12,254 nucleotides of DNA from DATDYW01 sp964574865. Its GTDB lineage: Bacteria > Patescibacteriota > Minisyncoccia > Phycocordibacterales > JAACPR01. The DNA lies in NCBI GenBank assembly GCA_964574865.1, contig CAZNOT010000015.1, positions 1 to 12,254 on the forward strand. Reading direction: 5' to 3'. Under the pieces are notes generated by a model, which saw nothing but the letters and a program-made list of their open reading frames with translations, made no database searches and was not told the DNA's origin. Positions within the stretch are counted from its first letter, which is position 1; every line of letters starts with the position of its first letter. Positions 6,001-11,770 of the stretch are shown piece by piece. The translations under genes and the position numbers were made by a program.

Positions 6001-6008
6001 TCACCTCC
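6001..6008 (-). promoter_or_regulatory. Canonical Shine-Dalgarno of the coiled-coil gene
   Basis: GGAGGTGA (6008-6001 on the minus strand) is fully complementary to the usual 16S 3' end and lies 7 bases from the ATG at 5993. It fixes the start of the gene. It also contrasts with the ribosomal-protein genes on both sides, none of which has such a site. Confidence 0.8.
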
Positions 6009-6082
6009 GTATTTTTCTGTCCCGTCGATGTAGTCGCCCGTATTTTGCTACGAGTGGCGCCAAATCGTCAGGGCCGAGCGAG

Positions 6083-6140
6083 GGAAACGAAAAACGCCCG
6101 ACGGTGTACGCGTGTACTCCGAGGGCGTTTTTCGCTTTCC
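6083..6140 (-). terminator. Strong bidirectional intrinsic terminator after rplB
   Basis: A 12-bp perfect inverted repeat, CGAAAAACGCCC (6088-6099) and GGGCGTTTTTCG (6123-6134), extends by another 5 bp (GGAAA/TTTCC) past one bulged base. The 23-base interior folds further (CGG/CCG and GTAC/GTAC pairs). A and T runs flank the GC part on both strands, so it should work in both directions. It begins about 50 bp after the rplB stop. A second, imperfect GGCAC/GTGCC hairpin lies between them (about 6146-6180). Termination here would separate tuf-rplB from rpsS onward. Confidence 0.88.
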
Positions 6141-6188
6141 GCAGCTGGCACTCGGCGGTTTCCCCGAGACCGGCGTGCCGACCAGGAC

Positions 6189-7034
6189 CTACTTCTTCTT
6201 GCCGACCTTGCGTCGGGAGACGATGAAGACGTTCGAGTACTTCTTCGGCGAGCGCGTCTTCTGACCCTTGCCCGTCGGCTTGCCCCAGAGGGACTTGGCG
6301 CGGCGGAGACCGCGGCCCTGGCGACCCTCACCACCGCCGTGCGGGTGGTCGACCGGGTTCATAGCGGTACCGCGGACGGTCGGGCGGATACCCTTCCAGC
6401 GCGAGCGGCCGGCCTTGCCGAGCTTCACGAGGTGGTGGTCAGGGTTGGAAACCTCGCCGATGGTGGCCCAGGCGGTGCCGATGAACTTACGGACCTCGGT
6501 CGACGGCAGGCGGATGTGGGTCATGCCCGCGTCCTGCGCGATGACCTCGGCGAAGGTGCCCGCGGAGCGAACCATCTTGGCGCCGGCGCCCGGCTTAATT
6601 TCGAGGTTGTAGACGAAGGTGCCGACCGGGAGCGCGCCGAGGGGCAGGCGGTTGCCCGGGGCGACCTTGGCGTCCTCGGCCGTGTGAATCACGTCGCCGA
6701 CCTTAGAGGTCTGCGGGAGGAGCGCGTAGCGGCGCTCGCCGTCGCGGTAGCAGATACGGGCGATGAAGCCGGTGCGGAACGGGTCGTACTCGATCGTCTC
6801 GACGGTCGCCGGCACGCCGCGCTTCGCGTAGCCGAAGTCCACGTCGCGGTAGAGGCGCTTGTGGCCGCCGCCCTGGTGGCGAACGGTGATGCGGCCGAAG
6901 CCGTTGCGGCCCGCGCGGCTGGCGGCGCCCGTCGTGAGCGACTTCATCGGCGCGTCACCCGAGAGCACCTTCTTGTAGTAGATGCGCGTGGTGTTGCGGA
7001 GCGACTTGGTCGTAGGCTTGTACTTCTTAAGCAT
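6189..7034 (-). CDS. rplB: Ribosomal protein L2 (uL2)
   Basis: L2 is a core large-subunit protein next to the peptidyl-transferase centre and an intersubunit bridge. The 281 residues match the family. Landmarks are the N-terminal PTTKSLRNTTR, GRITVRHQGGGHKRLYRDVD and EYDPFRTGFIA. The highly conserved NPVDHPHGGGEG at residues 226-237 contains the histidine implicated near the catalytic centre. It begins 22 bp after rplW. The leader AAAAACACCGCC-ATG lacks a Shine-Dalgarno. In most bacteria rpsS follows within a few tens of bases; here a terminator follows. Confidence 0.98.
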   Translation of the reverse strand: MLKKYKPTTKSLRNTTRIYYKKVLSGDAPMKSLTTGAASRAGRNGFGRITVRHQGGGHKRLYRDVDFGYAKRGVPATVETIEYDPFRTGFIARICYRDGERRYALLPQTSKVGDVIHTAEDAKVAPGNRLPLGALPVGTFVYNLEIKPGAGAKMVRSAGTFAEVIAQDAGMTHIRLPSTEVRKFIGTAWATIGEVSNPDHHLVKLGKAGRSRWKGIRPTVRGTAMNPVDHPHGGGEGRQGRGLRRAKSLWGKPTGKGQKTRSPKKYSNVFIVSRRKVGKKK

Positions 7035-7056
7035 GGCGGTGTTTTTAAATTGAGAC

Positions 7057-7449
7057 CTAGACGAACTCGATGGTCGTACCCTTCGCGAGGAAGACGACGG
7101 CCTTCTTGCCCGGCTTGGTGTCGCCGTAGCGGCCCGCGCGGACGATCGGCTTCGAGGAGATAGCGGCGGTCGTCACCTTGAGCGGCACGACGTTGTAGAT
7201 AGCCTGGATCGCCTGGGCGATCTCGCGCTTAGTGGCGTCGCGCAAGACGTTGAAGGTGTAGGCGTTGTCGCCCGCGAGGTGCGCAGCCTTCTCGGTGACG
7301 CGGGGGCCAACGATGACGCGGGAGAGGCGAGCGTCCATCGGGCGCGCCTTAGCTTCGCGCTTCGCGGCGGAAACCTTCGCGGCCTTCGGGGCCTTAGCCT
7401 TCTTCTCCTTCACCGGAGCGGCAGCCTTCTTCGTTCCAAAAATTCCCAT
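7057..7449 (-). CDS. rplW: Ribosomal protein L23 (uL23) with Lys/Ala N-terminal extension
   Basis: L23 sits at the peptide exit and is the docking site for trigger factor and SRP. The core starts around residue 40 (ARLSRVIVGPRVTEKAAHLA) and has the NAYTFNVLRDATKREIAQAI and VVPLKVTT strands of the family. The first ~38 residues (KKAAAPVKEKKAKAPKAAKV and following) are an extra Lys/Ala-rich arm, bringing the length to 130 against about 100. The start is supported by its position 11 bp after rplD. The leader is CGCAACTACC-ATG. Similar arms occur on S17, S19 and L22. Confidence 0.96.
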   Translation of the reverse strand: MGIFGTKKAAAPVKEKKAKAPKAAKVSAAKREAKARPMDARLSRVIVGPRVTEKAAHLAGDNAYTFNVLRDATKREIAQAIQAIYNVVPLKVTTAAISSKPIVRAGRYGDTKPGKKAVVFLAKGTTIEFV

Positions 7450-7460
7450 GGTAGTTGCGG

Positions 7461-8138
7461 TTAGGCGCGACCGGCTTTAGCGGTAAGGCGCGAACTGATC
7501 GCGGCGAAGGACTGCTCCGGGCGCTCGATGAGAATCACCTTGGCGCGGAGCGCGGAGACCGGGTTGAGCGAGCGGGCCTCGGCGACCGAGACGTTGCCGA
7601 AGTTGCGGAAGCTCTTCTCGAGCGCGGCCGATTTCTCGCCGACGGCGATGAGCGCGGCGTTCGTGCGGTGCACGAGGCGGGCGACGCCGGAGCCTTTGGC
7701 GATCGCAGTGATGGCCTTCTTAGCGTCGGCGGTCTTGGGGCCGGCGAAGTTGAGGGCGTCAACGAAGACGACCTCGCCGTCGCGGAGCTTCTGCGAGAGG
7801 ACCACGGCGAGCGCCTTGGCCGCCGCGCGGCGGTTGATCTTGCGGTCGAAGTTCTTGCCGACGACCGGACCGTGCGCCTTGCCGCCGCCCACCCAAATCG
7901 GGGAGCGAGACGAGCCGTGACGCGCGCGACCGGTCCCCTTCTGCTTCCACGGCTTGCGGCCGCCGCCGCGCACTTCACCGCGGTTCTTGGCGTGGGCAAT
8001 CGGGGCGCGGGCCGCCGTCTCCATCGCGGTCGTTGTCTGGTGGACGAGGTCCGCGTTCCAGCGGACGCCGAAGATAGACTCCGGGATCTCGATCTCGCCA
8101 AGGTTCTTGCCGGCCGCGTCGTAGAGGGGTGCTTTCAT
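7461..8138 (-). CDS. rplD: Ribosomal protein L4 (uL4)
   Basis: L4 reaches into the exit tunnel and, in E. coli, represses its own S10 operon. The 225-residue protein has the conserved RGGGRKPWKQKGTGRARHGS loop, the SPIWVGGGKAHGP segment and the C-terminal RNFGNVSVAEARSLNPVSAL region. It begins 24 bp after rplC. The leader is the clearest example of the cluster's C/A-rich type: ATTACCACCACCACG-ATG, with no Shine-Dalgarno. Whether the long upstream leaders bind L4 autogenously, as in E. coli, cannot be told from sequence alone. Confidence 0.97.
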   Translation of the reverse strand: MKAPLYDAAGKNLGEIEIPESIFGVRWNADLVHQTTTAMETAARAPIAHAKNRGEVRGGGRKPWKQKGTGRARHGSSRSPIWVGGGKAHGPVVGKNFDRKINRRAAAKALAVVLSQKLRDGEVVFVDALNFAGPKTADAKKAITAIAKGSGVARLVHRTNAALIAVGEKSAALEKSFRNFGNVSVAEARSLNPVSALRAKVILIERPEQSFAAISSRLTAKAGRA

Positions 8139-8162
8139 CGTGGTGGTGGTAATCGGTTCGGC

Positions 8163-8777
8163 TTAGCCGCGAACGAGGACGAGCGTGCCGCGGCGACCCG
8201 GGACCGCGCCCTTCACGTAGAGTTCGGAGGCGTCAGAGTCGACGGCGGCCACGGCGAGGTTACGGACGGAGACGGTGTCGCCGCCCATGCGGCCGGCCAT
8301 GCGCGTGCCCTTGGCGACGCGACCGCCGGCGCGACCGCCGCCGCCGATCGAGCCAGCCTCGCGCTCAGAGTGCTTCTGTCCGTGGGTGCGGGAACCGCCG
8401 GCGAAACCGTGGCGCTTAACGACGCCCTGGAACCCCTTACCCTTCGAGACGCCGGTGACGCGCACCAGGTCGCCCACCGAGAAGACGCCGACCTCGATCT
8501 TGGAGCCAACCTCCGGAGCCGCGCCGTCGTAGGAGAACTCGCGGAAGGTGTCGCAGGCGACGTCGAGACCCTTGGTCTGCCCGGCGACGGACTTGCCGAC
8601 GCGGGAGGCCTTCTTGGCCGGGACGGCGAGGACGACCGCCTCGTAGCCGTCCTTCTCGAGGGTGCGGAGCCGCGCCACGACCGGCGGGACAACCTTGAGC
8701 ACGGTGACGGGCACGGCGCGACCTTCCCCATCGAAAATCTGGGTCATGCGGTCTTTCTTGGCGATGAGGGATTTCAT
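8163..8777 (-). CDS. rplC: Ribosomal protein L3 (uL3)
   Basis: L3 is an early assembly protein whose loop reaches the peptidyl-transferase centre. The start at 8777 is chosen because MKSLIAKKDRMTQIFDGEGR matches the family N-terminus and gives 204 residues, close to the usual ~209. A longer in-frame start at 8855 would lie inside a stem-loop and add 26 non-conserved residues. Family motifs include VTGVSKGKGFQGVVKRHGF, the SRTHGQKHSEREAGSIG segment and GRMGGDTVSVRNLAV. The leader is CAAGACCCAACTCCC-ATG. The 101-bp gap from rpsJ is the second longest inside the first unit and contains a hairpin. Confidence 0.96.
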   Translation of the reverse strand: MKSLIAKKDRMTQIFDGEGRAVPVTVLKVVPPVVARLRTLEKDGYEAVVLAVPAKKASRVGKSVAGQTKGLDVACDTFREFSYDGAAPEVGSKIEVGVFSVGDLVRVTGVSKGKGFQGVVKRHGFAGGSRTHGQKHSEREAGSIGGGGRAGGRVAKGTRMAGRMGGDTVSVRNLAVAAVDSDASELYVKGAVPGRRGTLVLVRG

Positions 8778-8848
8778 GGGAGTTGGGTCTTGGGGGTTGG
8801 TCTCTTGTCTTGGGATTTCTGTCTGATTTTCCTCGTGGGAAAGTCGAA

Positions 8849-8872
8849 CGGCCATCCCGAGCGGGACGGCCG
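8849..8872 (-). promoter_or_regulatory. GC-rich stem-loop between rpsJ and rplC
   Basis: Arms 8849-8859 and 8862-8872 pair over 11 positions with one G-T wobble, leaving a tetraloop once the closing pair is opened. It begins six bases after the rpsJ stop. No long U run follows on the minus strand (TTCGACTTTCCC), so it is a weak terminator at best. A processing site, a 3'-end stabiliser for tuf-rpsJ mRNA or an attenuator are the options. Downstream, CCCAAGAC occurs twice 20 bp apart (8814-8807, 8794-8787) in the rplC leader. Confidence 0.6.
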
Positions 8873-8878
8873 CAGACC

Positions 8879-9238
8879 TTACATCATCTTGACGTCGATA
8901 TCAACACCGGACGGGAGCGAGAGGTTGGTGAGGGCCTCGACGACCTTGGCGGACGGGTTCGAGATGTCGATGAGGCGCTTGTGCACCCGCATCTCGAACT
9001 GCTCGCGGGCGTCCTTGTAGACGAAGGCCGAGCGGTTCACCGTGTACTTCTTGATCTCCGTCGGGAGCGGAATCGGGCCCGCCACGACCGCGTCGTAGCG
9101 GCGCGCCGTCTCCACGATCTGGCGCACGGACGCGTCCAGAATTTTGTGGTCGTAAGCTCGGACGCGGATGCGGAGCTTGGCCGCGCCGTCACCCTTCTTC
9201 TCGACCTCCCTCTTCTCGGTCTTTTTCTTGGTAGCCAT
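8879..9238 (-). CDS. rpsJ: Ribosomal protein S10 (uS10 / NusE)
   Basis: S10 is in the 30S head and, as NusE, also joins transcription antitermination complexes with NusB and NusG. The core begins near residue 21 (KLRIRVRAYDHKILDASVRQ) and has the GPIPLPTEIKKYTVNRSAFV loop and the MRVHKRLIDISNPSAKVVEA helix. The 119-residue length exceeds the usual ~102 by a charged N-terminal arm (ATKKKTEKREVEKKGDGA). The ATG at 9238 is the only ATG start, although the frame is open for 39 more codons back to the tuf stop. The leader ACACAGCATCT-ATG has no Shine-Dalgarno. Confidence 0.97.
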   Translation of the reverse strand: MATKKKTEKREVEKKGDGAAKLRIRVRAYDHKILDASVRQIVETARRYDAVVAGPIPLPTEIKKYTVNRSAFVYKDAREQFEMRVHKRLIDISNPSAKVVEALTNLSLPSGVDIDVKMM

Positions 9239-9285
9239 AGATGCTGTGTGAGTTTTTTCGTTGTAGCCGCCGGTCCAGTTGTCCG

Positions 9286-9307
9286 CCCCGAGCTCGCGCA
9301 GCTGGGG
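9286..9307 (-). promoter_or_regulatory. Stem-loop in the tuf-rpsJ spacer
   Basis: CCCC-AGCT and AGCT-GGGG arms (9286-9294 and 9300-9307) pair over 8 bp around one bulged base and a 5-base loop. It lies in the middle of the 118-119-bp gap between tuf and rpsJ. No U run follows on the minus strand, so it is not a standard terminator. No promoter could be recognised in this gap, so rpsJ is probably read from the tuf promoter. Confidence 0.5.
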
Positions 9308-9357
9308 CTGCCGTATCCTGGAACTAGCGCGCTTTTTTAAGTGAGTCTCTCGATCTT

Positions 9358-10563
9358 TTAGGCGATGACTTTGGTCACGACGCCGGCGCCGACAGTCTTG
9401 CCACCCTCGCGGATCGCGAAGCGGGTCTTGTCCTCGAGGGCGACCGGAGCGACGAGCTTGACCTTGAAGGTCACGGTGTCGCCCGGCATGGCCATCTCGA
9501 CGCCCTCCTTGAGGGAAACCTCGCCGGTCACGTCAGTCGTGCGGATGTAGAACTGAGGCTTGTAGCCGGTCACGAACGGGGTGTGGCGGCCGCCCTCCTC
9601 CTTCTTGAGGATGTAGACCTCGGCCTCGAAGTCGGTGTGCGGGGTCACGGAGCCGATCGCGGCGAGAACCTGGCCGCGGTGGATGTCCTCCTTGCGGGTA
9701 CCGCGGAGCAGAATGCCGGCGTTGTCGCCCGCCTGGCCCTCGGCGAGGGTCTTGTTGAACATCTCGATGCCGGTGACGGTGGTCTTGGCGGTGTCCTGGA
9801 GACCGACGATCTCGATGTCCTGGCCAACCTTGACGATACCGCGCTCGATGCGGCCGGTGACGACGGTGCCGCGGCCTTCGATCGAGAAGATGTCCTCGAC
9901 CGGCATGAGGAACGGCTTGTCCGTCTCGCGGACCGGGGTCGGGATGAAGGAGTCGAGGTGATCGGCGAGCTCGACGATCTTGGCGGCCCACTGGTCGTCA
10001 GCGGACTTGGCGTCGAGAGCCTTGAGGGACGAGCCGCGGACGAACGGGGTGTTCTTGCCGTCGTAGCCGTGCTGGTCGAGCAGGCCGCGAATCTCCTCCT
10101 CGACGAGGTCGATGAGGTCGGTGTCCTCGACCATGTCGCACTTGTTGATGTAGACGATGATCTTGGGCACGCCGACCTGCTTGGCGAGGAGCACGTGCTC
10201 GCGGGTCTGCGGCATCATGCCGTCGGTCGCGGCAACCACGAGGACCGCGCCGTCCATCTGGGCGGCACCGGTGATCATGTTCTTGATGTAGTCCGCGTGG
10301 CCCGGAGCGTCGATGTGGGCGTAGTGGCGGTTCGGGGTCTCGTACTCGGAGTGGTGGAGGGCAATGGTGATGCCGCGCGCCTTCTCTTCCGGCGCGTTGT
10401 CGATACCGTCGACGCCCTCGATACGGGCAGAGTAGCCCTTGTCCTTGGCGAGCGTGCCGAGGACGTGGAGGATAGCGGCGGTCGTGGTGGTCTTGCCGTG
10501 GTCAACGTGGCCGATGGTGCCGACGTTGAGGTGGGGCTTGGTGCGGTTGAATGCGTCTGCCAT
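9358..10563 (-). CDS. tuf: Elongation factor Tu
   Basis: EF-Tu is the GTPase that delivers aminoacyl-tRNA to the ribosome. The 401-residue protein has all GTPase motifs: GHVDHGKT (18-25), Thr66 in ARGITI, DAPGH with catalytic His89, NKCD (140-143) and GSSL (177-180). Domains 2 and 3 follow, with GRGTVVTGRIERG and GYKPQFYIRTTDVTGEV. Oddities are DAPGH where most bacteria have DCPGH, and ALHHSEYET after GITI where NTSHVEYDT-like sequence is usual. It heads the ribosomal cluster without fusA, rpsG or rpsL upstream. It has its own strong promoter and a leader of about 125 bases. The bases before the start, TTAAACCCAAGAAC, contain no Shine-Dalgarno. Confidence 0.98.
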   Translation of the reverse strand: MADAFNRTKPHLNVGTIGHVDHGKTTTTAAILHVLGTLAKDKGYSARIEGVDGIDNAPEEKARGITIALHHSEYETPNRHYAHIDAPGHADYIKNMITGAAQMDGAVLVVAATDGMMPQTREHVLLAKQVGVPKIIVYINKCDMVEDTDLIDLVEEEIRGLLDQHGYDGKNTPFVRGSSLKALDAKSADDQWAAKIVELADHLDSFIPTPVRETDKPFLMPVEDIFSIEGRGTVVTGRIERGIVKVGQDIEIVGLQDTAKTTVTGIEMFNKTLAEGQAGDNAGILLRGTRKEDIHRGQVLAAIGSVTPHTDFEAEVYILKKEEGGRHTPFVTGYKPQFYIRTTDVTGEVSLKEGVEMAMPGDTVTFKVKLVAPVALEDKTRFAIREGGKTVGAGVVTKVIA

Positions 10564-10575
10564 GTTCTTGGGTTT

Positions 10576-10626
10576 AAGCTCGTCCGTTCGCGCGGCTGCG
10601 CGAGCTTGCCGCGTGAGCGGGCGAAC
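10576..10626 (-). promoter_or_regulatory. Alternative stem-loops in the tuf leader
   Basis: Minus-strand AAGCTCG (10607-10601) pairs perfectly with CGAGCTT (10582-10576), which ends 12 bases before the tuf ATG. Overlapping options are GTTCGC (10626-10621) with GCGAAC (10591-10586), and GCTCGCGC with GCGCGAAC around an AGCC loop (one mismatch). These cannot all form at once. A smaller GCGAC/GTCGC stem lies nearer the predicted 5' end (10677-10658). Competing folds next to a start codon suggest control of initiation, but this is inference. Confidence 0.45.
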
Positions 10627-10693
10627 CTGTTTTGTGTGTTTCTAAATCGGTCCGCACGCGACAATTAAAAGAGTCGCCGAGCGCGGTTTGCCG

Positions 10694-10721
10694 AGTCTAG
10701 CAGAGGTCGACGCGGTGTCAA
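10694..10721 (-). promoter_or_regulatory. Strong promoter for tuf and the first ribosomal unit
   Basis: Perfect -35 TTGACA (10721-10716), 16-bp spacer, and -10 TAGACT (10699-10694, four of six) preceded directly by TGC, an extended -10 element. The predicted start near 10687 gives a 5' leader of about 125 bases. The spacer and -35 also lie in an imperfect dyad (GGTCG-A-CG with CGCGACC), which may be incidental. No U-rich terminator for the upstream gene is visible between its stop at 10751 and this promoter. Confidence 0.8.
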
Positions 10722-10750
10722 CGCGACCGGGCGCGGGGATAACGGCTCGG

Positions 10751-11761
10751 CTACGGCCGCTGGAGCGTAATCGAGGTCGCGCCGCAGACCTCGCTGTCCG
10801 AGGTGCAGACTTTGAGGGTGTAGGCGCCGTAGGGCACGAAGGCCGTGGCGACGGTGCCGGCCGAGGGCCAAACGAAGCTCCCCTTCTTGCCGTCACCTTT
10901 CTCGAGGGTCGAGGCAATGTAGTAGGTGGTGCCGTCGGCTGCACCCGTCAGGTAAATATCGACGAGGTCAGACGAGGCGAGGCCGGCGTACTTCCAGCCG
11001 ATCGTGGCGGCGGCGCTCGTCTTAATTTTCGCGCCGACAGTCGGGGTGGTGATCGTGATCGAGGCGTTCTCGGCGCGCTCGGCCGTGCCATCAGCGCCGT
11101 TCGCGTACGCGTCGTCGACGTCGACCTTGGGGCAATCGTCCGAGAGCTTCCTGCCCTTCTTGTCGGTGACAGCTAACATTTCCCGGTAGGTGCCGGCATC
11201 GACGTAAGAAACTTTCTGCGTAGACCCATTACCCCCGAAGGCGCCAGACCACTCGTAGGAGTAGGGTTTCGAGCCGCCAGAGACGACGGCCGAGTACTCG
11301 ACCGTCTCGGTCTCCCCTACCGTGCGGTCGGTAACCTCGCAGGTGACGCGGAAGCTGCCCGAGGTCGAGCCAGAGGTGGCGGCCGCGGTCGCGGACGTCG
11401 TCGTCTTCGAAGCGGCGGCGGACGAGAGCGACGTCACGCGGGCGTCGAGCACCTTGAGCTTCACATCGAGAGCCTCGATGCCCCTCGACACGCTGAGTAG
11501 CTCGGCGACGATCGCGTCCTGGGTTTTGGCCGAGCCGGAAACCGAGAGGCGACTGACGCTCCCTGCCGCTGATCCGACCCGGACCGCGTAGCCGTCGAGC
11601 GCGTTGCGCAGGTCGGTGACGAGCGCCAGCGCCTCAGACTTCGCGTCGAGCGAAGCCGCCACAGCCGCGGGCCCGGCCGAAATTTCCGAACTAGCCGCCG
11701 CCGAAACGAGCAGCGCGACGGCAGAGATCGCGAGGGCGAGCGTCGGGCGATTCGGGTTCAC
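10751..11761 (-). CDS. Secreted protein with coiled-coil, PKD-like and Kre9/KNH-like Ig domains
   Basis: I cannot name this 336-residue protein. It starts with GTG at 11761. Residues 1-28 look like a Sec signal peptide (Arg5, then a hydrophobic run TLALAISAVALLVSAAASS). Residues about 37-115 are Ala/Ser/Leu-rich and probably helical or coiled-coil, followed by a Ser/Thr/Ala linker (112-135). A PKD-like beta domain follows (about 137-215; PYSYEWSGAFGGNGSTQKVSYVDAGTY), with Cys141 and Cys210 likely paired. The last is a Kre9/KNH-type Ig fold (about 232-335; ITITTPTVGAKIKT, WPSAGTV, YGAYTLKV) with Cys319 and Cys326. It resembles cell-surface proteins of Parcubacteria-type genomes. A cell-surface or adhesion role is inferred. 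No anchor is visible. It has a purine-rich Shine-Dalgarno. Confidence 0.8.
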   Translation of the reverse strand: MNPNRPTLALAISAVALLVSAAASSEISAGPAAVAASLDAKSEALALVTDLRNALDGYAVRVGSAAGSVSRLSVSGSAKTQDAIVAELLSVSRGIEALDVKLKVLDARVTSLSSAAASKTTTSATAAATSGSTSGSFRVTCEVTDRTVGETETVEYSAVVSGGSKPYSYEWSGAFGGNGSTQKVSYVDAGTYREMLAVTDKKGRKLSDDCPKVDVDDAYANGADGTAERAENASITITTPTVGAKIKTSAAATIGWKYAGLASSDLVDIYLTGAADGTTYYIASTLEKGDGKKGSFVWPSAGTVATAFVPYGAYTLKVCTSDSEVCGATSITLQRP

Positions 11762-11770
11762 TCGGCCATT

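Noticed and set aside
8778..8814. G-quadruplex on the plus strand in the rplC leader
   Set aside because: Only three runs of three or more G are closely spaced; the fourth is 15 bases away. It simply mirrors the C-rich leader.
8778..8855. Longer L3 starting at the ATG at 8855
   Set aside because: The extra 26 residues are not conserved, the start lies in a stable hairpin, and the start at 8777 matches the family N-terminus.
9239..9357. tRNA or tRNA-like gene in the tuf-rpsJ spacer
   Set aside because: A hairpin is present, but there is no T-arm GTTCRA consensus, acceptor pairing or cloverleaf spacing.
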